Below are positions 25,744 through 33,862 of a stretch of 64,000 nt of DNA, piece after piece. The DNA is from Paenibacillus nanensis (GTDB lineage: Bacteria; Bacillota; Bacilli; Paenibacillales; Paenibacillaceae): assembly GCF_003583765.1 (NCBI RefSeq), contig NZ_QXQA01000001.1, positions 186,001 to 250,000 on the forward strand, given 5' to 3'. The translations under genes and the position numbers were made by a program. Each line of letters opens with the position of its first letter. The first letter of the stretch is position 1. Under the pieces are notes generated by a model, which was not told where the DNA came from, did no database searches, and was given only the letters and a program-made list of their open reading frames with translations.

Positions 25744-26649
25744 TTGTTGATTCAAAGATTGGTTAGCGCAATCGGTTTATCCTTAACGGCGTGGACGATT
25801 TATCATCTTAAGTTCACGCTCACAGTTCCCGTACTCTCAGCAATCGCCGTCTATGCGCTGGGCAGTCTTTTACTGGAAGTAGCGTTGAAAAAACGGAATC
25901 CAAGCAGGGAAGCCAGTCTAACAACGGTCGTTTGGTCGACCGTATGGACCCTAATCGCTTCCGGGGTGCTGTTCGGGTTATTCAGCGGATTGACGTCATG
26001 GTTCGCCTATGCAGGGCGGGCGGCAATGTCCAATTTCTGGCTATGGATGCTGCACATGGCTGGAATAGTCATCTTATTTTTGGCGTTCCTGTTCGTTGCA
26101 AGTCTTCATATCTCACTGCAAGAGGTATCGGGCAAAGCGAAAATACAGCATTGGTACGATGCGCCTGTCATGGGATATATGCTGACCTACAATAAAGGTG
26201 GGAGTTATCTCACAGCAGGTACATATACTTTATTGGCAGTATGGGCGGCCTGTCTCGTGGACATGTACTCGATGAATGCTTACGGTAGCTTTTTTGCTTT
26301 TTTGCTGCTGCTGTATTGTTTCGGACGGTTGACGTCGGTTAGAGGTGTTCACAAGAACGGCAAGTCTGCTGGTTCTGCTAAAGGTGCGCGTTCAGCGAAG
26401 TGGCTCGGACTTACTCTGGTGTTTGTATTCGTAATGTTTTATTTCCTGCTTGCGCGAGACTTCATTGCCGTTCTATCCCAATTACTCGTTTTGGTTATTA
26501 TCGCATGTATTCTTGCAGTCATTATGCTTCTTTGCTTCGGTCTTATAAAACTCCGGTTATTCGTCATCGTGAAGTGGCTGATGATCCTTTCCATTTTTCC
26601 GTTTTTTGCGGCATGGGTGCTTTTTATGTGGTCGTTCTCACACCCTTAG
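25744..26649 (+). CDS. Polytopic membrane protein of unknown function
   Basis: The 301-residue product has about eight hydrophobic segments and a short lysine-rich loop (HKNGKSAGSAKGARSAK) before the last three. I do not recognise the family. TTG at 25744 is taken as start because AGGAG (25730-25734) lies 9 bases upstream and no in-frame ATG precedes the first membrane segment. It has its own promoter region after the rtcB terminator and is convergent with the DUF418 gene. Confidence 0.6.
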   Translation: MLIQRLVSAIGLSLTAWTIYHLKFTLTVPVLSAIAVYALGSLLLEVALKKRNPSREASLTTVVWSTVWTLIASGVLFGLFSGLTSWFAYAGRAAMSNFWLWMLHMAGIVILFLAFLFVASLHISLQEVSGKAKIQHWYDAPVMGYMLTYNKGGSYLTAGTYTLLAVWAACLVDMYSMNAYGSFFAFLLLLYCFGRLTSVRGVHKNGKSAGSAKGARSAKWLGLTLVFVFVMFYFLLARDFIAVLSQLLVLVIIACILAVIMLLCFGLIKLRLFVIVKWLMILSIFPFFAAWVLFMWSFSHP

Positions 26650-26692
26650 ATAATTTAACTTGAAAGCAGCGTTTAAATGGCAATCAACGCAG

Positions 26693-27901
26693 CTACGCGT
26701 TCGTATCGACAGGTCCGGGCAGAACGGCGCGCTTCGGTCTTCCGCGCCAGCTCCAGTACGTCCATGCCCGAATGAGCCATTCGACAGGACCGATGCGGAA
26801 TCGGCCGGCATACCAGGTGCTGACGATCATCTGCAAGATGTAGAGGAGCAGCGCGATTCCGATGCCGGCCGTCACTCCGAGCTTTCCGAACCAGCCGAAG
26901 CCATAGCCGTAGAACAACGTCGTGCAGACGACCGATTGCGTCAAATAGTTGGACAGCGACAGCTTGCCGATCGAGGCGAACCCTTTCCGAACCATTCCTG
27001 CCTCCTTAAGGGTGAACAGCCATGCCAGTCCTAAAATATAACCGATGGACAATAGCGGCATCCCCGCCGTTTTGCCGATTCCGCTGATGATAAAGCCGGG
27101 CGAAATGACGCCGAGCGTTTTGAGAATCAATCCCGGAACGATAAACATGGCGGCTCCCTTGGCGTAGAAGGCTCGTTTTGTCCTCGCTTGCTCGAACAGG
27201 CCGGTTTTGGCCGCGTATATGCCGAACAGGAACATCGGCCCGGTCATAAACGGGATCAGAAACAGAGCAATCATGAGGAAGAGAGGGTCATCTACCATCG
27301 GCACCGGTTCATTGTTGCGGAAGCGGGTAATTTCCGCGTAAGTGCCCGTCTGATAGACCTCGATCGATTTCTCGACGTATTGCTCGGTTTTACGCTCCTG
27401 CTCCGGCGTCACATTCATATCCGTGCCGGATATCCCGAGACCGGCTAACCCGAACAGCGACAGCAGCACGATTCCCCAGATGAGGACCGTTTTCGCTTTT
27501 CGTCTTAAGAACAACAGCAGCAAGAAGCCAATGGCTCCGTAGAAGAGCAGAATATCCCCGTCCCATATAAAATAGCTGTGCAAAAAGCCTAAGATGAGCA
27601 GCATCAGAAAACGGCGCAGCAGCACTCTTCTGAACTTGCCGCCCCTTGCCTCCTGGCTCTGCATTTGCTTGAACAAGCCAAAGCCGAACAAGAACGAGAA
27701 AATAGGCATGAAGCTGCCTTCAATGAAAATTTTGACGGCTTTGTGGGCCCAGCTGTCAAAGGACGTTTGCCCGAACAGCTCCATTTCGTCCATTCCCCAC
27801 ATGCCGTATTGAAAAATAAGCATGTTCGCCATCAGAATGCCCAGCAGGCTGAATCCGCGTATCTCGTCGACCAGGCTTTGTCTTTCCATCGTTTGTATCA
27901 T
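26693..27901 (-). CDS. DUF418 (YeiB-like) membrane protein
   Basis: This 402-residue protein starts with the family pattern LVDEIRGFSLLGILMANM and has about nine membrane segments. The conserved FxFLFGFG element (SFLFGFGLF) is followed by a C-terminal DUF418 segment with LSNYLTQSVV and GPVEWLIRAWTYW. The family is related to acyltransferase-like and YeiB proteins whose role is not settled. GAGGTG lies 8 bases before ATG 27901. It is divergent from the two-component pair at 28043. Confidence 0.85.
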   Translation of the reverse strand: MIQTMERQSLVDEIRGFSLLGILMANMLIFQYGMWGMDEMELFGQTSFDSWAHKAVKIFIEGSFMPIFSFLFGFGLFKQMQSQEARGGKFRRVLLRRFLMLLILGFLHSYFIWDGDILLFYGAIGFLLLLFLRRKAKTVLIWGIVLLSLFGLAGLGISGTDMNVTPEQERKTEQYVEKSIEVYQTGTYAEITRFRNNEPVPMVDDPLFLMIALFLIPFMTGPMFLFGIYAAKTGLFEQARTKRAFYAKGAAMFIVPGLILKTLGVISPGFIISGIGKTAGMPLLSIGYILGLAWLFTLKEAGMVRKGFASIGKLSLSNYLTQSVVCTTLFYGYGFGWFGKLGVTAGIGIALLLYILQMIVSTWYAGRFRIGPVEWLIRAWTYWSWRGRPKRAVLPGPVDTNA

Positions 27902-28042
27902 TGCATCTTCACCTCGGCCTTATTGTATATGCCCCAATTTACCAGTACATTATGACTGCCTTATGGTTTGTTAAATTTTTACGGCGCAGTTAAACGGAAA
28001 TTAAGGTTCCTATAGTAAAATAATGGCCGGAGGGGATTACGG

Positions 28043-28765
28043 TTGGATGTTTCAAACGCAAAAATTATGATGATTGACGACGAACGGGCCATTACGGTCA
28101 TGCTGGAGATGACGCTCCGCAAGGAGGGCTTTCGCCATTTGTACGCGGCGTATAACGCGGCGGAGGCGCTGCGGCTGCTGGAGAAGCACGGAGCGGATAT
28201 CGTGCTGCTGGACGTCATGCTTCCGGATCAGACCGGTTTCGAGCTGTGCCCGAAAATTAGAGAGCTTACGGATGCTCCGATTATTTTTTTGACGGCCCGC
28301 GCTTCCGATCTGGATGTGTTGACGGGCTTTGCGACGGGTGGGGACGATTACGTCACAAAGCCATTCAACCCGCTGGAGATTGCGGCCAGAATAAAAGCGA
28401 GGCTTCGGCGGAACGGCGCGCGCCAAAGCGGGCCGCTTCCCGAGGATAAGCGGCAGCGTTATGACTTCGGCCGCTTTGTGCTGGATGACGCTGCGGGCGA
28501 GCTGATGGTGGAGGGGGAGCCGGTCGCCTGTCCCGCGATGGTTTACCAGCTGCTTCTCTTTCTATGCAAAAACCCGGGCATTGTTTTCTCGAAATCGCAG
28601 CTGTACGAAGCGGTATGGGGGATGGAAGGAGACGGCGACGACAATACGGTGATGGTTCATATCCGCAAAATTCGGGAACGGATCGAACGGAATCCGAGCG
28701 AGCCCTGCTTTCTTCTAACGGTGAGAGGGCTCGGTTACAAGCTTATGAAGGAGAAGCGGGCATGA
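28043..28765 (+). CDS. OmpR-family response regulator
   Basis: This 240-residue regulator has a receiver (IDDER acidic pair; phosphoacceptor Asp57 in VLLDVMLPD; VTKPFNP) and a winged-helix output domain (SQLYEAVWGME; MVHIRKIRERIE; VRGLGYKL). TTG 28043 is chosen as start because GGAGGGG lies 8 bases upstream; the next ATG falls inside the first beta strand. It overlaps its kinase gene by 4 bases. Confidence 0.88.
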   Translation: MDVSNAKIMMIDDERAITVMLEMTLRKEGFRHLYAAYNAAEALRLLEKHGADIVLLDVMLPDQTGFELCPKIRELTDAPIIFLTARASDLDVLTGFATGGDDYVTKPFNPLEIAARIKARLRRNGARQSGPLPEDKRQRYDFGRFVLDDAAGELMVEGEPVACPAMVYQLLLFLCKNPGIVFSKSQLYEAVWGMEGDGDDNTVMVHIRKIRERIERNPSEPCFLLTVRGLGYKLMKEKRA

Positions 28766-30540
28766 AGCGCGGCATTATCGGCAGAAGGCTGACGCTGCAT
28801 TTTATCTTTCAAATGCTGCTGTTGTTCGCGTTTGTGCTCGTCGCCGTAACGACCATTTTTCTTCTGCTTTCGCAAATCATGGTGAATGAGGATTTGAAGC
28901 GGACCTTCCCGGTCGGCTCGCTGGACGCGATCATTATGGATACCTTAACGAGCGAAAATCAAGCCGAAGTGCCGAAACATTGGGAGAGACAGCTGAAAGA
29001 GCATCAATACTGGCTGCAAGTGGTGAACAGCAAAGGCGAGGTGGTCTATTCGGCGAATGCTCCCGATGATCTGCCGCGATCCTATGCTCCGGGAGAGCTG
29101 CTTCGGATGCAGGAGACGAAGCGGTATGGACCTTATGACGTGATGATAAAGCTGGACAATAGCGTTCCGAAATCGGTGCTTTTTATGATGGGCTTCAAAA
29201 ACGAAGGCGCGGTTGCGGTTGAAACGCTGTTTGAGCAGTATGCTTCCGGCGGGGTCGTGGGGGAAAGCGATATGGCGAGGCTGAACGAAGAGCTTCGGCA
29301 ATCCCAGCGGTCGCTTCAAATTATAAACAGCGAAGGCGAGGCGCTTCAGTCGTTCGGAGAGCCTTATACGATTCGGCGCTACGAGCCGCTCGAGCTGATC
29401 CGGATGAAGGAACTGCAAGGCGATTATCCGACGCAAATTACGGTGTACCTTAGCGAAGAGACGGACACGTATTGGATTCTGCATCAAGCGAGGCTGGCCG
29501 CCTATGAGCGGCAGCCGCTGCTTAAGGAAATCATTACGTGGACATCGATCATCGGCGGATTCGTGCTGGCCGTTACGATTGCGTTTTCGATCTATCACGG
29601 CTACCGGTACGGTAAGCCTTTGCTGTTATTCATCAGTTGGTTCAGACGGCTGGGCAGCGGGCAATACGGAGTGATGCAGACCGAGACGGAGAGGAAGAAG
29701 CTGTATCGCAAAAACGGCAAGCTTCGCCGGAAGTATAAGCTTTACAAAGAGGTCATCGACGGTTTTAACGAGATGACCGCACGGCTGAATGAGGCGGAGC
29801 AGGACCGTATCCGTCTGGAGAAAACGAGGGAGGAGTGGATGACCGGCATCTCCCATGACTTGCGCACGCCGCTCAGCTCGATTCAAGGCTACGGCCATTT
29901 GCTGGAAAGCGGGCAGTACAGCTGGACGGATGAGGAGCTACAAGCGATGGGGGCCACGATCAGGGACAAAAGCGATTATATGATCGAGCTGATCCAGGAC
30001 TTTTCGTTGGCGTTCCAGTTAAAGAATAAAAAGGTGCCGTTCGAGGTCCATTCCGTGGAGCTGCGGGAGTTCGTCAGGCGGACGGTGCTTCGTTACGTGA
30101 ACGACATCACGATGGAGCGGGTAGCGTTCCGCTATGAAGAGGATGATGCTCCGGTATGGATAAGCGCGAATGACAAATGGTTTGCCCGTATGCTGGACAA
30201 TGTTCTGATGAACGCGGTACGCCACAATCCCGATGGCACAACCGTTACCGTTCGGGTTGGAACGGCTGAAGGACAAGCGGTGGTATCCGTGAACGATGAC
30301 GGTGTCGGGATGGATGAAGAGACGCTGCGCAATTTGTTCGAGCGGTATTACCGCGGCACGAATACGGAGGAACAGACAGCTGGCGGGGGGCTCGGCATGA
30401 GCATCGCCCGGTCGATTGCGCTTGCGCATCATGGGAGTATTGAGGCGGAGTCCAAGCCCGGAGAGGGGACAACCGTCACGCTGCGTTTTCCGGCAGATGC
30501 CCGGAAGCCGTTGGGGAGCGGGAGCCTGCCGGTAGCTTAG
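28762..30540 (+). CDS. Sensor histidine kinase with duplicated extracellular module
   Basis: The kinase is 592 residues from ATG 28762, which overlaps the regulator stop (ATGA). Segments at about 12-37 and 254-276 flank a large extracellular part. That part contains two related blocks, VVNSKGEVVYS...ELLRMQETKRYGPYDV and IINSEGEALQS...ELIRMKELQGDYPTQI. The cytoplasmic part has H-box ISHDLRTPLSSIQG with His365, an N-box DNVLMNAVRHNP, and G-boxes NDDGVGMDEE and GGGLGMSIA. The signal is unknown; the divergent DUF418 gene is a candidate target. Confidence 0.88.
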   Translation: MKRGIIGRRLTLHFIFQMLLLFAFVLVAVTTIFLLLSQIMVNEDLKRTFPVGSLDAIIMDTLTSENQAEVPKHWERQLKEHQYWLQVVNSKGEVVYSANAPDDLPRSYAPGELLRMQETKRYGPYDVMIKLDNSVPKSVLFMMGFKNEGAVAVETLFEQYASGGVVGESDMARLNEELRQSQRSLQIINSEGEALQSFGEPYTIRRYEPLELIRMKELQGDYPTQITVYLSEETDTYWILHQARLAAYERQPLLKEIITWTSIIGGFVLAVTIAFSIYHGYRYGKPLLLFISWFRRLGSGQYGVMQTETERKKLYRKNGKLRRKYKLYKEVIDGFNEMTARLNEAEQDRIRLEKTREEWMTGISHDLRTPLSSIQGYGHLLESGQYSWTDEELQAMGATIRDKSDYMIELIQDFSLAFQLKNKKVPFEVHSVELREFVRRTVLRYVNDITMERVAFRYEEDDAPVWISANDKWFARMLDNVLMNAVRHNPDGTTVTVRVGTAEGQAVVSVNDDGVGMDEETLRNLFERYYRGTNTEEQTAGGGLGMSIARSIALAHHGSIEAESKPGEGTTVTLRFPADARKPLGSGSLPVA

Positions 30541-30560
30541 CGCGGCAGCCGCTTGCTATA

Positions 30561-30606
30561 AAATAAGAATGGAGCAGGCCTGCATGGCCATGCTCCATTC
30601 TTATTT
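30561..30606. terminator. Bidirectional hairpin terminator
   Basis: AATAAGAATGGAGCA pairs perfectly with TGCTCCATTCTTATT between the kinase gene and the converging udk gene. Confidence 0.85.
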
Positions 30607-30609
30607 CGA

Positions 30610-31248
30610 TTAATGCCCGGCGCCCCATTCGCGGTCGCCGCTCAAATATTTCTCCGTCAGCACGGATAGAAGCTGGATGCCGACTTGATTATGTCCGCCC
30701 TCGGGGATGATGAGGTCGGCGTATTTTTTCGATGGTTCAATGAACGCTTCGTGCATAGGTTTGACGGTGTTCATATATTGGTCGTGAATCGATTGAATCG
30801 TCCGGCCGCGCTCTTCAATATCGCGGAGCACGCGGCGAAGGATGCGGACATCGGGGTCGGTATCGACAAATACTTTGATGTCGAGATGCTCCCGCAGCCG
30901 CTCATCCGACAGCACGTGAAGGCCTTCGAGAATCACGATGGGATTCGGCTTCAGCTCAATCCGCTTGTTCGCAAACCGGGTATGTACAGTGAAGTCATAT
31001 ACCGGCGCATAAGCGGTTTCGCCGCTTTTCAGCTTGACCAAATGCTCGATCAGCAGCTCGTTGTCAAAAGCGAGAGGGTGATCGTAGTTGACGACTTCGC
31101 GTTCGCTCATACTGAGCTGCGAATGCTCCTTGTAGTAATTGTCTTGCGAGATAAACGTAACCTTATCCGTTCCGAGTCTGTCGATGACGGAGCGGGCTAC
31201 CGTTGTTTTGCCTGAACCGGTGCCGCCGGCGATTCCTATAATAAGCAT
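30610..31248 (-). CDS. udk: Uridine kinase
   Basis: The 212-residue protein carries the P-loop GGTGSGKTTVAR (about 9-20), the uridine-kinase motifs FISQDNYYKEHSQL and NYDHPLAFD, and the lid region VFVDTDPDVRILRRVLRDI. It phosphorylates uridine and cytidine with GTP or ATP for pyrimidine salvage in the cytoplasm. AGGAGG is 13 bases from the ATG, a rather long spacing. It appears monocistronic, with hairpins on both sides. Confidence 0.95.
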   Translation of the reverse strand: MLIIGIAGGTGSGKTTVARSVIDRLGTDKVTFISQDNYYKEHSQLSMSEREVVNYDHPLAFDNELLIEHLVKLKSGETAYAPVYDFTVHTRFANKRIELKPNPIVILEGLHVLSDERLREHLDIKVFVDTDPDVRILRRVLRDIEERGRTIQSIHDQYMNTVKPMHEAFIEPSKKYADLIIPEGGHNQVGIQLLSVLTEKYLSGDREWGAGH

Positions 31249-31360
31249 ATGCGCAATTAAGCCTCCTGAGCGATTAAACAGTTTCGAGAGAATTCAACTC
31301 CCGTATTGTAGCATAGGCGGGATCGTTTTTCATCTCGGCTGAGGGCGGAATATAAATGAA

Positions 31361-31393
31361 AATACGCCAAGCCTTTTAGGCTTGGCGTATTTA
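31361..31393. terminator. Hairpin terminator after the first CHRD gene
   Basis: ATACGCCAAGCC pairs with GGCTTGGCGTAT around a TTTTA loop, between the end of the minus-strand CHRD gene and the start of udk. Confidence 0.8.
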
Positions 31394-31400
31394 GGCTGCA

Positions 31401-31817
31401 TTAGCGGAGCTGGCCGCGGATCTCGCCGTCCGGGTTTCTGCGGGTATGAACATTTACATAGGCGTTGCCGCGTTCGATCTCGCGAACAAGACGGCGGATG
31501 GTGCTTCCTCTAAGAGGACCGACAAGATCGCGGTCTCTCAGCGTGCCCGTTACAGTTCCGTCCAAAAAGGTTACACCGCGTCTGTTCGGTCCGAAGAGGG
31601 TAGCGACGACGGGTCCGTTCTCTCCTGGCCGTCCCAGATGAATGTGCGCTTCCGTTACGCGTCTGATATCGAAGAGACGGAGTCTGAAGCGAAGGCGGTC
31701 TACGCGTCTTCCGTTCGTTCTGCGGAACACTTCGGTAAGCGTAGCCGTGCCGGAAGCGTCCGTGCGGACGGGAGGGACCTCGTTTCTGCCTCGCAATCTA
31801 GCTCTGAACGTCGCGAT
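31401..31817 (-). CDS. CHRD-domain protein, apparently starting at AUC
   Basis: The product is a short CHRD-domain protein: RLRGRNEVPPVRTDASG, LRFRLRLFDIRRVTEAHIHLG, GTVTGTLRDRDLVGPL and AYVNVHTRRNPDGEIRGQL. CHRD domains occur in chordin and in many bacterial proteins of unknown role. There is no signal peptide. The conserved N-terminus (ATFRARLRGRN) extends upstream of the first conventional start, a TTG at 31796. In that extension no ATG, GTG or TTG exists before an in-frame stop, but an ATC at 31815-31817 lies 9 bases after AAGGAG. I therefore place the start there (138 residues). If this is wrong the protein starts at 31796. Confidence 0.7.
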   Translation of the reverse strand: MATFRARLRGRNEVPPVRTDASGTATLTEVFRRTNGRRVDRLRFRLRLFDIRRVTEAHIHLGRPGENGPVVATLFGPNRRGVTFLDGTVTGTLRDRDLVGPLRGSTIRRLVREIERGNAYVNVHTRRNPDGEIRGQLR

Positions 31818-31947
31818 AAGTGATCACTCCTTCATCAATGATGCGTTATCGTATGCGCAAATGCCGGAGAGGACGTGTTCGCTTATCCCAAGGTAGAGGC
31901 GGATTTTTCGGATATACGGTAAAACGCCATTATCCGGAATGCTCGTT

Positions 31948-32607
31948 TTAGGAAATTTGGCCGCGGATCTCGCCGCCGGGGTTCCTGCGTGTGTAGACAT
32001 TAACGTAAGCGTTGCCGCGTTGAATTTCCCGAACCAGGCGGGCGATCGAGGTTCCGGCTAAAGGGCCGACAAGATCGCTGTCCTGAAGGGTGCCGGTTAT
32101 GGTTCCGCTGGTGAACGAGACGCCGCTTCTGTTCGGCCCGTACAAATAAGCGACGATCGGCCCGTTCGTCCCCGGCCGTCCCAGATGAATATGGGCCTCC
32201 GTTACGCGTCTGATATTGAAAAGTCTAAGTCTAAACCTCAGCTGAAGATGTCTGTTGACGGTAACGCCCGTCCCGATTCCGCTGCGATTGCTATACGTCA
32301 CGCCGCTGCCAATACCGCCGCCATTGCTGCCGCCCGGCACCGCGCCGCTGCCGATGCCGCCGCCGCCGCTGCCGCCGCCCGGCACCGCGCCGCTGCCAAT
32401 GCCGCCGCCGCTACCGCCACCCGGCACCGCGCCGCTGCCGATGCCGCCGCCGCTGCCGCCGCCCGGCACCGCGCCGCTGCCGATACCGCCGCCCGAGCTC
32501 GAGCCGCCCTTGCGCAGGAATTCGGTGAACACGGCAAAGCCGGACGCGTTCGTACGGACAGGGGGAACTTCGTTTCTTCCCCGCAGTCTAGCTCTGAATG
32601 TTGCGAT
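31948..32607 (-). CDS. CHRD-domain protein with Gly-rich repeat insertion, apparently starting at AUC
   Basis: This is a paralogue of the adjacent CHRD protein, sharing TFRARLRGRNEVPPVRT and FRLRLFNIRRVTEAHIHLG through to NPGGEIRGQ. A glycine-rich stretch of about 80 residues is inserted between the first strands, built from four copies of a 14-residue unit (GGGIGSGAVPGGGS) plus degenerate ones. The conserved N-terminus is encoded only upstream of any ATG, GTG or TTG in frame. An ATC at 32605-32607 lies 9 bases after AAGGAG, exactly as in the paralogue, giving 219 residues. A GTG at 32532 would delete conserved residues. Confidence 0.65.
   Translation of the reverse strand: MATFRARLRGRNEVPPVRTNASGFAVFTEFLRKGGSSSGGGIGSGAVPGGGSGGGIGSGAVPGGGSGGGIGSGAVPGGGSGGGGIGSGAVPGGSNGGGIGSGVTYSNRSGIGTGVTVNRHLQLRFRLRLFNIRRVTEAHIHLGRPGTNGPIVAYLYGPNRSGVSFTSGTITGTLQDSDLVGPLAGTSIARLVREIQRGNAYVNVYTRRNPGGEIRGQIS
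32330..32505 (-). repeat. 42-bp coding tandem repeat (Gly-rich)
   Basis: Four near-identical 42-base units encode GGGIGSGAVPGGGS inside the second CHRD gene. They differ by a few bases and by one extra glycine codon. The regular units lie at the 5' side and decay towards the 3' side. Such an array is prone to length change. Confidence 0.8.
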
Positions 32608-32781
32608 AAGTCATCACTCCTTTGTCATTAATACCTAGCGTATTCAGCAGGAGAGGGTGAGCTTGTACTCTTGTACCTGAGGAAGCGGCGCAAATTTCAT
32701 AGACGCTTGGCATTTTTTTTTGACGAGTGCAAGGATTATAATGGAAGCGGACAGCTTACTTTCGAATTGGAAGGAGAGACA

Positions 32782-33711
32782 ATGATGAAATATAGACGAT
32801 TAGGCAGCACCGGGCTGGATGTTTCGGTAATCGGTATTGGAACTTGGCAGTTTGGCGGCGAGTGGGGAAGAGAATATACCCAAGCGGAAGCGGACGCGAT
32901 TCTGGATAAGGGCCATGAGCTGGGGATTAATCTCATCGATACGGCGGAATGCTACGGCGACCACCTGTCGGAGCGTTTGATCGGCGATTACCTTAGCCGC
33001 AGAAACCGTGAGGATTGGGTTATCGCAACGAAGTTCGGCCATCATTTCCACGATCTGTTCACGCGGACGGATTCGTTCGATGCGGCGGGCGTTGTGGCTC
33101 AGCTGGACGCTTCGTTGAAGGCGCTTCGAATCGAGTATATCGATTTGTACCAATTCCATTCGGGACCTGATGCCGCGTTTGATAATGACGAGCTGTGGAC
33201 GGCGTTGGACAAGCAGATTGAGGCTGGGAAAATCCGGTTTCTGGGCACATCGATCGGCAGTAACGATAACCTGCATCAGACGGAGGCTTCTACGAGGGTA
33301 GGCTCGCGAGCGATCCAAGTCGTCTACAATCGGTTGGATAGAATGCCGGAGGAGCGCGTATTCCCGTCATGCGAGAAGCAGAATTTAGGCGTGCTTGCGC
33401 GCGTGCCGCTTGCCAGCGGGTATTTGAGCGGCAAATATAAGCCGGGCGCCGTCTTTGCGGGCAACGATGTGCGTCATCGCCACGATGCGGAGGCGACTCG
33501 CCAGAAGCTTGAAGAAGTGGAGCGTATTCGCAAAGAAGAGGTGCCTGAAGGCGTGGATATGGCAAGCTGGGCGCTGGCATGGTGCCTGAAGCATCCGGCG
33601 GTTACGACGGTTATTCCGGGCTGCAAGGACCCAGCTCAGGTGGAATCGAATGCGAGAGCGGCGGAGCTGGTATCGGAGCCGCATCCGCAGGATTCGCGCG
33701 TCAACCAATAA
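32782..33711 (+). CDS. Aldo/keto reductase
   Basis: This 309-residue protein has the aldo/keto-reductase barrel. It begins MKYRRLGSTGLDVSVIGIGTWQFGG and has the catalytic Asp-Tyr in LIDTAECYGD, Lys in VIATKFGHHF and His in YQFHSGPD. The C-terminal NADPH site is TTVIPGCKDPAQVESN. It should reduce aldehydes or ketones with NADPH; the substrate is unknown. AAGGAG lies 5 bases before ATG 32782 and 8 bases before the adjacent ATG 32785, so either may be used. It is divergent from the CHRD genes. Confidence 0.92.
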   Translation: MMKYRRLGSTGLDVSVIGIGTWQFGGEWGREYTQAEADAILDKGHELGINLIDTAECYGDHLSERLIGDYLSRRNREDWVIATKFGHHFHDLFTRTDSFDAAGVVAQLDASLKALRIEYIDLYQFHSGPDAAFDNDELWTALDKQIEAGKIRFLGTSIGSNDNLHQTEASTRVGSRAIQVVYNRLDRMPEERVFPSCEKQNLGVLARVPLASGYLSGKYKPGAVFAGNDVRHRHDAEATRQKLEEVERIRKEEVPEGVDMASWALAWCLKHPAVTTVIPGCKDPAQVESNARAAELVSEPHPQDSRVNQ

Positions 33712-33733
33712 GGAAAGATAGAGAGATTCGCAG

Positions 33734-33771
33734 GAAAAGAACGCGGATATTGGCCGCGTTCTTTTATTTTT
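33734..33771 (+). terminator. Terminator of the aldo/keto reductase gene
   Basis: AAAAGAACGCGG pairs with CCGCGTTCTTTT and is followed by ATTTTTTC. Confidence 0.85.
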
Positions 33772-33773
33772 TC

Positions 33774-33802
33774 TTCCTTTCAATTTGTAACTGAAATATA
33801 AT
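33774..33802 (+). promoter_or_regulatory. Probable sigma-A promoter of the diguanylate cyclase gene
   Basis: TTCCTT and a perfect TATAAT (33797-33802) are separated by 17 bases, about 60 bases upstream of the proposed start codon. Confidence 0.55.
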
Positions 33803-33820
33803 GTTGCTTATATGTAATAA

Positions 33821-33837
33821 TCCGACATAATTCGACA
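33821..33837. promoter_or_regulatory. Candidate Spo0A boxes
   Basis: TTCGACA at 33831-33837 is the exact complement of the 0A-box core TGTCGAA, and TCCGACA lies 10 bases upstream with one mismatch. Both fall just after the predicted transcription start of the diguanylate cyclase gene, a position where bound Spo0A would be expected to repress. Confidence 0.4.
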
Positions 33838-33862
33838 GTTTTGGTTGGGGAGGGCTACGGAC

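Noticed and set aside
28564..28761. Longer N-terminus of the kinase from 28564
   Set aside because: It overlaps the response-regulator coding sequence by 200 bases in another frame; ATG 28762 overlaps the regulator stop by 4 bases in the usual way.
31797..32610. Frameshift or pseudogene explanation for the missing ATG of the CHRD genes
   Set aside because: Both paralogues share the same ATC context and ribosome-site spacing and retain uninterrupted conserved N-termini, which is unlikely after independent decay.
32255..32638. A plus-strand proline/leucine-rich frame opposite the second CHRD gene
   Set aside because: It is the complement of the Gly-rich minisatellite; the minus strand carries the conserved CHRD domain and ribosome site.
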